Of a DNA stretch of 64,000 nt, positions 13,601 to 22,426 are shown one piece after another. The translations under genes and the position numbers were made by a program. The notes under the pieces were generated by a model. That model had not been told where the DNA came from. It worked only from the letters and a program-made list of their open reading frames with translations, and did no database searches. Position 1 is the first letter of the stretch. Each line of letters opens with the position of its first letter. The stretch covers positions 48,270,807 to 48,334,806 of the forward strand of contig CM055895.1 in NCBI GenBank assembly GCA_029582155.1, given 5' to 3'. This DNA is from Panopea generosa (Eukaryota > Mollusca > Bivalvia > Adapedonta > Hiatellidae).

Positions 13601-16600
13601 GTTCGCGCCGGTTGCGATCTTTCATGGAGTCACTTGATTTACTCGACGTTTGTATGAACTACTAGCTGCTTCTGCACCATGAGTGTGAGTGTCCAGTAGA
13701 CGTTAAACAGAACGTTTGCCAGATTCTTTGGCCTCAACAATTTGAATACTTCCTCTAATGTCATCTCCTGATTTTTGTCACCCAGGAGGTCGAGCTGGAT
13801 TTCAGTGTTATCTAAGCCTCGACTAAGCACATCACGAAGAACTGCCTCTGTATAGTCAACATTCTCATCATAACTGGGGCATTTGATAACACATTTTCAG
13901 ACTCCTGCCTGGCCACAGAGCCAGGCACCAAATGAGCGAATCGGTTCATCTCTGTCTTGGCGCATATTGTGAAGAGTGACCCGAGCAACCATGGTATTTT
14001 CTTCTCTCACGGCGAGTGTGTTCATAACCATAATGACTTCTGCCTCGGATTTATTTGTTAATGTTCTACCAGCTGTAAGAGTAAGATCCTTTCGTAAGTG
14101 CTCATCGCAACACTCTAACAGTTGAATCACTTTATCCTTGCCGGAAATTTTGATGGCTTCAACATAATCAGTCCATCTTGATAGGAAATATGACCAGTCC
14201 TCACTGGTGCCGGCAGATGATATGATTGGTTGTTTGACTTTTTTAACCTTTGCGATAGCAGCAGGTGATGCGGTGGCATTATGGATGGTTGCATAAGTGG
14301 TGATTAGAACTGCGGCCACAATGGCATACACGTCAAGGGTGGCGTATTCACCGACTGTAATAGGGCAGTCTTTCAATGGCATCTTTTAGCAGGTGTGTAG
14401 ATTCAGTGAGTGGTGGTAACTGGGTATTGTATTAGCTGTCAATGAAGTCCCATCATAGATAAGAACTTGTCTATTTTGATCACTTTTATTGGTAGGTCAC
14501 AAATGATGGGAATATCTAAAAGTACAGTAATCACAAGTTGTATTAATGTGTCTATATTATTCTCTTATAGTTAACGGATGATAGTCCGTTCCGGTTCAAT
14601 TTTCCGGGTCATTGTCTATTGCAAATGAGTCGCTAGTGTGATGTTTACATCACCGTTTATATCGATATAAATGTTACTAATAACACCGCTATATTTCCAC
14701 CAGTTGGAAGTTAATTTGATGTTCCTTTTGCGACTTTTGACATTTAAGCTCTTCAACATTGGAGGCAGAGAATGTTAGTATTGGGGTTTGTTGCATGCAA
14801 TCGTGAAACATCGGGTATATCCGTATCCTATGTATAATACTGTAACGCCTGTCAGGGTCGATATGCATAAACGAGGATTTTTATAAGTAGATTATTGTAC
14901 ATTGAGTCAAGAATAAATCAGTTTATGTACACATACGTTTTTAATGTATTTTAACAGTTAGTCATCAGGCATACGGTACAGTAGAGTTATTAATTAATAC
15001 AACGTATATAATTCCAAAATGAGTCCGGGTATTTTATATGGGGACCGTATGCTAAACGGTGACTAATTATTACCTTGCGTGGGAAAAAATCGCTGGAAAT
15101 ACCCAGTATGACTCATTTATATAGGCAGAAAATCTATCAGGGTGGCGAAAACAACCAATAGAAACGCGAGTTATAAATACTTGAACCAATGAAAACACGG
15201 ATAGACTTCGATCCGTTCTACCAAGTCGATCAGTTTTCCGCCATCTTGATAGATATTTCAATGAAAACAAATGTTTGTAACATGAAAACTATAGCAAATC
15301 TAAGAAATATTTTATCTGTCGTGGTCCTAATCAATACTTTGGAAGACAAAGATGTGATTGATATAGGATGAGGTATGGAAATATATACGAGTTAGTACAA
15401 AAATCAACCGATAGAAAACTCTATCGCGACTGAGGCGAGCGATAGACATTTGAAATCTAGCGCTTTCGTAACTTTTACAATAATATATGAACCAACTTAT
15501 AAATAGTACTTGAACTTGAAATAATATGACAGGATCTTACCGGAATGATTATAGGTTAAAAAATGAGTGGTGATTACTTCAGATTTCTTCAGGATGTCCA
15601 GTTTCTCACAAATGAATGAGGAACGCTGAGATAACCGGAAGTGGTAGAAATATTATCAAACAAATGAAACAAATGGGAATCTGAAGTAATCATACACTAC
15701 ATTTGAGAATAATTAATATACAATGTTGCGTTACCTAATTCGAATGGCTATTGCTCATGAAATTGTGAATTAAATCTTATTTATGTTAATGAAATTATAA
15801 TAGAAATGTCTTTCATGTCTATCTAGTCTATCAGAGTTCTATCAAGTCTTATAATATATCCTAACCTAGTAATTTAGTGTTCATGAGGTTGTGATGAAAA
15901 GTCTTATTCATATTTATTTATATTTAATGGAATCATGGTTGATGTATTTATCACAATACACCTCGTGTATATCTCTAGAATACACCAACGCTACACCAAC
16001 GCTATTCGCCTGTGTTACACATTATGTGAAAGTAACACATTATGTATCTGTCATTAAGTTGAATATGTGACGTTATTGTATCGATTTTTTTGGTTAGGTC
16101 GCATGAGCGACCGCACCGTTAAGAAATTGACTCAGGGCGCTGCCATATTGAACCGTCACGATCACGTGTTAAAAACACGGCATTCGCCACATGGCGGTTG
16201 CTATTGTTTTTCTTAACAGTGCATCAATGGAATGTACAAACCGCTATTGATATTAAAACATAGTCATATTCCGACCACTTTCCGGCTAAAAGGAAAATTC
16301 AAATTCGGTGTGTGTTATAATTGATTGTGTCGTTTAATGCACTAATTGAGATCATCATGAATTGTTCTTTGCATATTTAAACAGGGAAAAAATGAGTATG
16401 CCTTAAATCAAAGAATTTTCCTAAACTCCTTGCTTAAATGAGGTCTTGAAACTTATCTTTTTTGACAATTTATTGCCGTTTCTGACAGATTCCTACCAAG
16501 TTTATGTAAATAATTTTGAAACAACGATGCATTTACTCAATAATTATAATATGCTGAACCTATAACGATGGAAATAATAACAAAATTTAACAGCTACAAT

Positions 16601-19600
16601 TTTTTTTTTACTCGATATAACAGAAATATAAAGATAGTTTTCTGGTGTGACATATTTTCAGCACGTCGTTAGAATCAGATACATCGCCGAACATACACAA
16701 GTTTTGGAAACTAATTTTTAACTGTTGTTTTTTAAAATAATATATCCACAAATTAGTTTAAATATGGATACGAATTATTTTAAGATATATTATGATCGCA
16801 GTAGTAAATTGTATAGAACATAGCAGTAAGTACGTTAGACAATATACAAGGTAAGTTTCTTAAATATGCAAATGTCAATACATATTGATTGAGATCAGTA
16901 CATTTAAACATCAACGTTACTATCAGGCACACCTGCAGCCGAGAATTCGCTGTGTAAGCCGGAACCTTGTCGGTATTTGGTATCACCCGTGTATTTAGCA
17001 CCCTTTACACATTCATTCACTTTAATTGCCACATCGTTTATAAGACCTAACCATTGGATGCTTTTTAAAAGCAGCCAACTTGTTTATTTATACACTCGAC
17101 ATGGGTTATGTTTATAGGGAAATTAAAAATATCAGTTTTGATTAACCAACGTTTATATTTTCTACGTACATGTTTATAAGGTGGCATAAGGGGGCCGCCA
17201 TTTTATTTTATTATGTGACTAAAAGTAGTTCCAAAATGGCGCTTTATTATGTCAGAGGTCTATTGCGTAGCATAAAGGCCGAGGTGATCAGATTGAGTTG
17301 CATGGTGACTATTGGAAGACGAAACACGTTTGGTATGAATATTTTATTCAAGAACTGAACGAATAATATCCAGTTCATCAATTCAGTTGTAATACTTCGG
17401 ATGTATGAAGTTAGATCCAGTTTAATCAAGTCTGGCCGCTCTCGGGTTGTAAAACTCAGTGTTGCATTCGGTTGCTTGCAAGGTTTTTTACATAACCAAT
17501 GTACACAAGATAAAATGAATATATACCCACAAATAAACGTCATGCTACTGTTTTACGCAACATGCTCACTATTAATACTAATAAAGCCTCACTTCCTGGG
17601 CTTTACTGGGCCCATGCCTCTATATATAAATTAACATGTGCTTTATTTAATTTATTAACATTATTTAATATTCAACAAGGCCTTACTATCTATTTTCTTT
17701 TTTTTAGTATACGATGGTTTCCGGTAGATACTTCACTATTTTGGTACCATCCATTTGTCGTTAAGATGTCGGAATTTCACCTGGTGTGGCTGTATGCAGT
17801 GCCGTTTTTTATCTTCTTTATTCACTCGGTAAGTCGTAGTGTGAGACTTAAATATGTAGTGCCAGTTTCTATCTACCTCAATCACGGTAAGTTGTAGTGT
17901 GAGACTTGGATATGCAGTGTCAGTTTGTACCTACCTTGTTCACTCGGTAAGTTGTAGTGCGAGACCTGGATATGCAGTGTCAGTTTATACCTACCTTGTT
18001 CACTCGGTAAGTTGTAATGCGAGATCTGGATATGAGTGTCAGTTTGTTCCTACCTCGTTCACTCGGTAAGTTATAGTGCGAGACTTGGATATGCAGTGTC
18101 AGTTTGTATCTACCCTATTCACTCGGTAAGTCGTAGTGTGAGACCTAAGTATGTAGTGCCAGTTTCTATCTATCTCAATCACGGTAAGTTGTAGTGCGAG
18201 ACCTGGGTATGCAGTGTCAGTTTGTACCTACCTTGTTCACTCGGTAAGTTGTAGTGCGAGACCTGGATATGCAGTGTCAGTTTGTATCTGCCCTATTCAC
18301 TCGGTAAGTCGTAGTGTGAGACCTAAGTATGTAGTGCCAGTTTCTATCTACCTCAATCACGGTAAGTTGTAGTGCGAGACCTGGGTATGCAGTGTCAGTT
18401 TGTACCTACCATGTTCACTCGGTAAGTTGTAGTGTGAGACCTGGATATGCAGTATCAGTTTGTACCTACCTTGTTCACTCGGTAAGTTGTAATGCGAGAT
18501 CTGGATATGAGTGTCAGTTTGTACCTACCTTGTTCACTCGGTAAGTTGTAGTGCGAGATCTGGATATGAGTGTCAGTTTGTACCTACCTTGTTCACTCGG
18601 TAAGTTGTAGTGTGAGACCTGGGTATGCAGTGCCAGTTTGTATCTACCCTATTCACGCGTTAAGTTGTAGTGTGAGACCTAGATTTGCAGTGCCAGTTTG
18701 TACCTACCTCGTTTGATCAATAAGTTGTAGTGTGAGACCTGGGTATGCAGTGCCAGTTTGTATCTACCCCATTCACGCGGTAAGTCGTGGTGTGAGACCT
18801 AGGTTTGCAGTGCCAGTTTGTAACTACCTCGTTCAATCTGTAAGTTGTAGTGTGATACCTGGTTATGCAATGCCAGTTTGTATCTACCCCATTCACGCGG
18901 TAGATCGTAGTGTGAGACCTAGGTTTGCAGCGCCAGTTTGTATCTACCTCATTCACTCGGTAAGTCGTAGTGTGAGACCTAGAGTAGCCTGGTTACATAA
19001 GGCGTGCGTGGACAGCCTTTTTATGGTTTGGATATTGGACCTTCTGTCCATAACTGCCAGGAGGCGTAAACTGGATTAAGGGATTCTAGACCTTTTCTTT
19101 CAAAGTGTATATTTGCAACGAAAAAACCCACGAGGCTCGTTATTTAGTAGGAATACACTAATCTAGTGTTTTATTAATTCTTTTGACTAAAATATCATGG
19201 TGAAGGCTCATCAATCGCAACATGCTGGAAACTGATTTCAAGAGAAGAAAATAAGTAAATGTAATCCGAATTAACATAAATTTCGGTTTTGTAGTATATA
19301 AAGTACATTTGGTCACTCTCTTATTGTGTCAAAACTGTATAAATGTCACTATTTTAATTTTACTATTAAGTAACATTGTATTATGGATCGATGGCCCAAG
19401 ACTGCTGAAATAAACTTTGTAACTTGTAATAATGCTTGATGATATGATAAAATAAAATAAAATGAACTTAAAATAAAAATCAACTTACGGACGTCCAATA
19501 TGTCGCACCCGTTTAATTAAGAGAGTCTGTGTCGCAGCCAGGTATCTGTTTTAATTCACGACAGAGTCCGACATTTTAGCTGCATCAGTCTATGGAACCG

Positions 19601-20674
19601 ACTGGTCAGTTGTCAGCATAATACTAGTCATGTAACATGGTCATTTGTTATTATTGTTTGTTTTACAGACTTTTTTTTATTAAGGTTGCGTTCAATTAGG
19701 CTTCACATTTGTGTAATTGTATTGCTTATATTTGATAGTTATCATATCTAAAACCAAACATTCATTTGTTGCGTTTTTTTCACAGGCTTTGTACTGTTTA
19801 TTAGTTAACATACTGTTGCGACCAAAAGACCTGTATGTGACCAGTTATAGTTACCTAGCTGTGAAGTATGCAAAGCTTAATATTCTAGGTGGACCAATGT
19901 AAGTTTATAATAAAATAACCTTAATTTAATGTAAGAAATTATCATCTAACTTCCCATATTATTCTTGTAACAGGGCTGCATGTTGGCTTCGTCTTACATC
20001 AGTGGTGGTAAAGCCTGTCTTTCGAGTGGTGTGTTAACGGTTCGATCCCAACCGAGTGATAACAAATACTTTACAATGTCAGCAAACAGGTTTCCCGTTT
20101 AAACATAAACATTTTCTGTTAGGCTAACGGGAGTCGTCAAATGGAAACCTAGTTGTATGACGTCCATTTTAATACGACTGTACTATTTAATGTTGAAAGT
20201 GACGCCAAACATCATCAAACTGAACAATTTGACAATATATACTGTATTAAAGTTCCATAATGGACAATTCTATTACATATTACTACCATGTGCATAAATA
20301 AACTATAAGAGTACATGCCTAGATGCGTGCGTGCGACTCATATGGGTTGACTCTCCGCATACGCCATGCAAACATTGGTAATAATACTTGTCAAATAGGT
20401 TTACATGTAGTTGTTAATATATAACTTCCTACACATGAATGGCGTAAATATATATTTGTTTGTTATTGTGTTTTACAGAGGACACTTCGTCGCTTACTAC
20501 GGGGGTAGTTGGATCTTCTGCTTGTCATCCCTCACGTTGTCGCTACTCGCATTTTCTTCATTTCCCGCACACTGTGCAATACTGGCAGCATTGTTCCTTG
20601 CGGTGGTGTGGAACGGTGCGAGTTACTACGTGCACGTCTTCAGTGAACGTGGATTTGATGACGTAAACGGATGA
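6391..20674 (+). CDS. Gpc1 / DUF2838 family glycerophosphocholine acyltransferase-like membrane protein, seven exons
   Basis: Suggested structure: 6391-6567, 7883-8047, 8344-8415, 9331-9489, 17708-17828, 19786-19898, 20479-20674. Exons 3-7 use consensus GT..AG borders and join in one frame. They encode, in order, [73 protein letters not shown] and [18 protein letters not shown]. These match the conserved Gpc1/DUF2838 blocks (KWHYFLxDFCY, SLVFxxxDKxxSVxIHLLP, RW, VWNGxxF). Several hydrophobic segments indicate a multi-pass protein, probably of the ER. The yeast enzyme acylates glycerophosphocholine with acyl-CoA to give lyso-PC. The expected length is about 333 residues if exon 2 had one base fewer; as read, exon 2 breaks the frame and its donor is AT, not GT. 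So this may be a damaged allele, an assembly error or an unusual intron. The N-terminal exon is the least certain part. Confidence 0.82.
7113..7800. repeat. trinucleotide microsatellite, (ATC)n then (TAG)n
   Basis: Intron 1 of the Gpc1-like gene. ATC/CACCAT repeats at about 7113-7200 pass into TAGTAG runs with GTGGTGGTAG and TTCTTCGTCTTCTT interruptions. The same block pattern (TAG run, ATCATTCTTCGT, TAG run) recurs three times, so the array also has a higher-order unit of about 180 bp. Long open frames here (poly-Thr, poly-Leu, poly-Val) are composition artefacts. Confidence 0.95.
7883..8047 (+). CDS. Gpc1-like exon 2 (first membrane segments; frame and donor lesions)
   Basis: The acceptor is TTCCAG. 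From exon 1 the frame starts as [11 protein letters not shown] and then runs out of frame. The frame one base later reads [13 protein letters not shown] and [20 protein letters not shown], the first hydrophobic segments expected before KWQYF. The switch falls at GAGAAAGGTTGTG, near 7914. To join exon 3 in phase the exon must end at 8047, where the next bases are ATAAGT, a perfect donor except for A instead of G at its first base. An ATG at 7893 in the hydrophobic frame could be an alternative start. Confidence 0.6.
8344..8415 (+). CDS. Gpc1-like exon 3
   Basis: 72 nt between TTCCAG and TG|GTAAGT. It encodes [20 protein letters not shown], matching the family block KWHYFLLDFCY, which is the strongest family signature in the protein. 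Phase 2 at both ends. Confidence 0.9.
8636..8925 (+). repeat. CACGTG-containing minisatellite in Gpc1-like intron 3
   Basis: About eight copies of a 33-38 bp unit, GATGTTTACCACGTGCAGG followed by TCACTATAAAGCATGTGT. Most copies keep the palindromic E-box core CACGTG. Lies between exons 3 and 4. Confidence 0.88.
9331..9489 (+). CDS. Gpc1-like exon 4
   Basis: 159 nt between TTACAG and TG|GTAGGT, phase 2 to phase 2. It encodes [32 protein letters not shown] and [12 protein letters not shown], the conserved FALANGPL, SLVFxxxDK and HLLP blocks of the family. Confidence 0.92.
9514..9623 (-). repeat. 3' LTR of the gypsy element
   Basis: 110 bp, the element's downstream LTR because the element reads leftward. 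It holds AATAAA on the minus strand (9543-9548). The ends are TAGATAAG and ATTCTCT on the + strand, not the usual TG..CA. The left flank is the target duplication TATAGT. Confidence 0.88.
9624..9632 (-). other. polypurine tract of the gypsy element
   Basis: Reads GGGGGAGAT on the minus strand, immediately upstream of the 3' LTR, where plus-strand DNA synthesis is primed. Confidence 0.7.
9849..10274 (-). pseudogene. gypsy polyprotein C-terminal tail
   Basis: An open frame of 141 codons after the integrase: proline- and threonine-rich, with basic [12 protein letters not shown] near the middle. It resembles the variable tails after integrase in this group; I recognise no domain. It is in a different frame from the integrase fragment. 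Confidence 0.5.
10276..10750 (-). pseudogene. gypsy integrase core, internally deleted
   Basis: The core begins with [20 protein letters not shown] (first catalytic Asp), shifts frame near 10650, then gives [18 protein letters not shown] (second catalytic Asp). After VAFPHSN, where the segment with the catalytic Glu should follow, the sequence jumps to [18 protein letters not shown], the barrel-like domain normally found more than a hundred residues later. The third acidic residue is therefore missing and the enzyme cannot be active. Confidence 0.85.
10775..11065 (-). pseudogene. gypsy integrase N-terminal zinc domain
   Basis: Open frame with [19 protein letters not shown], then [19 protein letters not shown] and a Cys pair NSCNQC, the HHCC zinc-binding domain of gypsy integrases. 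It precedes the core on the minus strand in the expected order. Confidence 0.85.
11169..12005 (-). pseudogene. gypsy RT C-terminal part and RNase H
   Basis: Two open pieces in different frames. 11448-12005 has [20 protein letters not shown] (end of RT palm/thumb), [15 protein letters not shown], then [18 protein letters not shown] (RNase H Asp) and [16 protein letters not shown] (RNase H Glu). 11169-11372 continues with [19 protein letters not shown], the usual linker between RNase H and integrase. Confidence 0.85.
12055..13296 (-). pseudogene. gypsy protease and reverse transcriptase N-terminal part
   Basis: Open frame of 413 codons. The protease has [13 protein letters not shown] with the active-site DTG near residue 42. 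After a linker comes [38 protein letters not shown] and [16 protein letters not shown], the first RT blocks, and [12 protein letters not shown] with the first catalytic Asp. The frame then shifts near 12275. In other frames the [10 protein letters not shown] block and CIDDTSLW (catalytic DD, near 12120-12150) are visible. Confidence 0.87.
13450..13590 (-). pseudogene. gypsy gag zinc knuckle region
   Basis: Outside the longest open frame, one minus-strand frame reads [18 protein letters not shown] followed by a further Cys codon across a stop. This is a C-x3-G-x2-C-x2-C-x4-H type knuckle as in gag of this group. It lies between gag and protease as expected. Confidence 0.65.
13639..14382 (-). 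pseudogene. gypsy gag-like capsid region
   Basis: One frame with a single TGA at 13894-13896. It contains [34 protein letters not shown] and [20 protein letters not shown] followed by [15 protein letters not shown], the pattern of gypsy capsid proteins. After the stop it continues with [20 protein letters not shown] and [10 protein letters not shown]. The Met at 14382 is close to the 5' LTR (14456), leaving a short leader. Confidence 0.8.
14456..14565 (-). repeat. 5' LTR of the gypsy element
   Basis: 110 bp, same length as the 3' LTR, with AATAAA on the minus strand (14485-14490). Flanked on the right by the target duplication TATAGT (14566-14571). The adjoining internal sequence on the minus strand, TGATGGGACTTCATTG, is where the tRNA primer site should lie; I could not assign the tRNA. 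Confidence 0.88.
15131..15262. repeat. small inverted repeat in intron 4
   Basis: Left arm ATCTATCAGGGTGGCGAAAAC pairs with right arm TTTTCCGCCATCTTGATAGAT with about three mismatches, spaced by roughly 90 bp. Possibly a remnant of a short TIR element; no target duplication identified. Confidence 0.45.
16113..16222. mobile_element. 110-bp MITE-like element with terminal inverted repeats
   Basis: Ends GCACCGTTAAGAAA and TTTCTTAACAGTGC are inverted repeats with one mismatch over 14 bp. The interior holds further inverted pairs (CCATATTG / CACATGG). Small size, terminal repeats and no coding content suit a non-autonomous DNA element. Superfamily unknown. Confidence 0.5.
17708..17828 (+). CDS. 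Gpc1-like exon 5
   Basis: 121 nt between TTTTTAG and TCG|GTAAGT, phase 2 to 0. The split codon with exon 4 gives Cys, so the peptide reads [17 protein letters not shown] and then a membrane segment [16 protein letters not shown]. The last 30 or so bases of this exon plus its donor are the seed of the tandem array that follows it. Confidence 0.9.
17829..18982 (+). repeat. 60-bp minisatellite made from the exon 5 / intron 5 splice junction
   Basis: About nineteen tandem copies, most 58-60 bp. Each unit repeats the end of exon 5 (TATGCAGTGCC...ATTCACTCG) plus the donor and first intron bases (GTAAGTCGTAGTGTGAGAC). About sixteen copies keep GTAAGT by my count. In several later copies the exon frame is open and still encodes degenerate versions of [12 protein letters not shown], for example [13 protein letters not shown]. 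The true exon 5 is the first copy. Confidence 0.9.
19000..19785. other. intron 5 remainder, no feature seen
   Basis: Low-complexity A+T-rich intronic sequence up to the exon 6 acceptor. Nothing recognised. Confidence 0.55.
19786..19898 (+). CDS. Gpc1-like exon 6
   Basis: 113 nt between CACAG and AT|GTAAGT, phase 0 to 2. It encodes [20 protein letters not shown] and [10 protein letters not shown], matching the family segment LYxLxVNxLxR...TSYR. Confidence 0.88.
19975..20215 (+). mobile_element. old tRNA-derived SINE in intron 6
   Basis: Head with box-A-like AGTGGTGGTAAAGCC and box-B-like GGTTCGATCCC about 35 bp apart. The 3' part ends in TGAAAGTGACGCCAAACATC, the same 3' module as the SINE at 51968-52285. 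Degenerate, sense to the host gene. Confidence 0.6.
20479..20674 (+). CDS. Gpc1-like exon 7 (C-terminus)
   Basis: 196 nt from TTTACAG to a TGA at 20672-20674. It encodes [14 protein letters not shown], a long hydrophobic segment and [18 protein letters not shown], the C-terminal WNGA motif of the family, then a short polar tail FDDVNG. No AATAAA is obvious within the next 100 bp. Confidence 0.9.
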
Positions 20675-21208
20675 AAAACACGAGTCAATGAACGTCTCAC
20701 ACCACTATTACATTTCCCATAGGGCTCCATTGTAACATTTATGTCCAAAACACAGTGAAAAAGCAAAATCTGCAGCATGTCTTGGCTAAAATTCTTCACT
20801 GGTTCAAGATATGTAATTTTAAAAGGGAAAAAGCATACCTTGACCAGGTTTTTTTTAATTCAATGCTTCTTTGAGACCTATCAATTTCAGGAGTAATAAT
20901 ATGTCAACTATTCGCCCACGATGCGGTTCGAACCAACGATTCTGAAACGACACAGAATTGTCCAAAAAGCTGGTATTGGCATCAAATTTTCAGTGGTGGT
21001 TTCTAAAACACTAACCATTTAACTCATGCTAGGAAAAAATATATCACTTCAGTACAAAGCCCTGAAAAATAAGAAAAAGAGAACTAAAGTTTTATTTCTA
21101 CCTCCTTCATCTGTACTCAAGGGAGACAATAGTGGTGTGAATCAATTAATTAATTTAAATAGCTTGAAACAAAGTAATGACACAGAAACAAAAAAAAAGA
21201 ACAATTAC

Positions 21209-21274
21209 CTTTCCCGGCATAACCATTGTCGAGCTGGCAAATGGCAGGTGTATTGTGCAGGACGGTGGTCTGGT
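21209..21274 (-). CDS. symmetric 22-codon mini-exon, unknown gene (repeat 3)
   Basis: 66 nt flanked on the minus strand by TTTACAG and AAAG|GTAATT, phase 1 at both ends. It encodes a peptide ending PAICQLDNGYAGKG. It is similar to the exon at 21582-21650 (PCVQLDHGYAGIG) and has the same phases. I do not recognise the protein; a secreted or extracellular repeat protein is possible because of the paired Cys/Gly-Tyr pattern. It would run convergent to the Gpc1-like gene. Confidence 0.45.
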
Positions 21275-21581
21275 CTGTAAATGTATTTTATAATCTCTAC
21301 ATTTCTTAAATGAATCTGTTAACAATTCATAAATTAACTTTAAATCTAAGAAGCGCAATATGTTGAGTAATGGGTATAAATATTACAATTTGAGTGAAAT
21401 TGTTTTAACTTGCAAGAAAATAATATATATGGCTATATGAACATCCTATATGAGGTATTATGGGGCAGGTAATAGTAACCAAGATAATAGGTCAATCAAA
21501 TGAATGCTCCCTGAAATGATATTTGACTAGAACCTGTGTTCTTCAAATATTTATTGTTTTTTTTACAATAAGATTAATTAC

Positions 21582-21650
21582 CTATCCCTGCATAGCCATG
21601 GTCAAGCTGTACACATGGAAGTTGCTGATACTGTGTAGCTGTAGACCTTT
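21582..21650 (-). CDS. symmetric 23-codon mini-exon, unknown gene (repeat 2)
   Basis: 69 nt between TTTACAG and ATAG|GTAATT on the minus strand, phase 1 at both ends. It encodes ATQYQQLPCVQLDHGYAGIG. Together with 21209-21274 it suggests tandem duplication of a small class 1-1 exon. Function unknown. Confidence 0.45.
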   Translation of the reverse strand, partial: KGLQLHSISNFHVYSLTMAMQG

Positions 21651-21886
21651 CTGTAAATGTATTGTATATATATATATATTTATAAAACATACCAGTCTGG
21701 TACCATTTATATAGGCTCCTCTGAAAATTATCAGCGGGAATAACAAAATAAAAAAGGTATAATTAAATAAGAAAAGTTATTTTTAAAGAATCACTCAAAT
21801 TTTGTACCACGGTCACCCATTAATTTAAGTATTCCTTTCATATAAATTCTATAACTTGATTCAATTTACACTTGCATGGTTCTTAC

Positions 21887-21950
21887 CTTCTATGACTTGA
21901 ATATGACACGGCCCATCAGCAGTGCATATACCATCATCATGCAGCACATC
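21887..21950 (-). CDS. mini-exon candidate, unknown gene (repeat 1)
   Basis: Minus strand, donor GAAG|GTAAGA, phase 1 at the end. It encodes LHDDGICTADGPCHIQVIEG, whose GPCHIQVIEG part resembles PCVQLDHGYAG of the next exon. The acceptor is not clear, so the left border is approximate. Confidence 0.35.
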
Positions 21951-22426
21951 TCTTTGTTAACAATTTATTAACAAACTGACAGTTACATATACATGTATAT
22001 CACTTTATTTTTTTTTCTGTATTTAATTTAAGAAACGATATTGTCTTTTTCTTAGAGAACACATAGAGAACACTTAGGAACTGTCATTTAAAGAACAGGT
22101 ATGGTAAGTAAATTAATTTTGAATATTTATGTTAGTATGGGTTTGTACTTAAAGATAATATAACATTGGGAGACTGACTAATATTTACTACCCTTGCAGT
22201 AAAAGTTGACGATTTAAGTAATATGCAGATGACTGATTGCGATGAAAGTTCAGAGCTTAAATGAATCACTCTCGAGTCTACTTCCTAGGTAAAAGCAGTA
22301 CCGAGTGTCGTTTTATGAAAGGCATCAAACCAGCAACCTCTAGTGTGAGGGACCAACACTCGGAGTGTCCAATAATTACACTAACGGGTACTGTTCCGCT
22401 TCAGAAACTTTTATTAAGTATTAAAA

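Larger units (their letters stand above)
9514..14565 (-). mobile_element. Ty3/gypsy LTR retrotransposon, antisense in intron 4 of the Gpc1-like gene
   Basis: Bounded by two 110-bp direct repeats (9514-9623 and 14456-14565) that differ at 4 positions by my count, and by a 6-bp target-site duplication TATAGT (9508-9513 and 14566-14571). On the minus strand the order is LTR, gag with zinc knuckle, protease, reverse transcriptase, RNase H, integrase, proline-rich tail, polypurine tract, LTR, which is the Ty3/gypsy order. All coding parts are broken by stops or shifts, and the integrase has an internal deletion. The low LTR divergence against the heavy coding damage is notable. It does not disturb any host exon. 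Confidence 0.92.
14572..17707. other. rest of Gpc1-like intron 4, no gene seen
   Basis: A+T-rich intronic DNA. Apart from two small inverted repeats (15131-15262 and 16113-16222) I see no coding frame, RNA gene or large repeat. Confidence 0.6.

Noticed and set aside
13366-13665. A 99-codon + strand open frame with VCMNY end
   Set aside because: Antisense to the gag/zinc knuckle region of the gypsy element.
17170-17634. Overlapping open frames on both strands upstream of exon 5
   Set aside because: No similarity to the Gpc1 family and no fitting splice sites; exon 4 joins exon 5 directly in phase.
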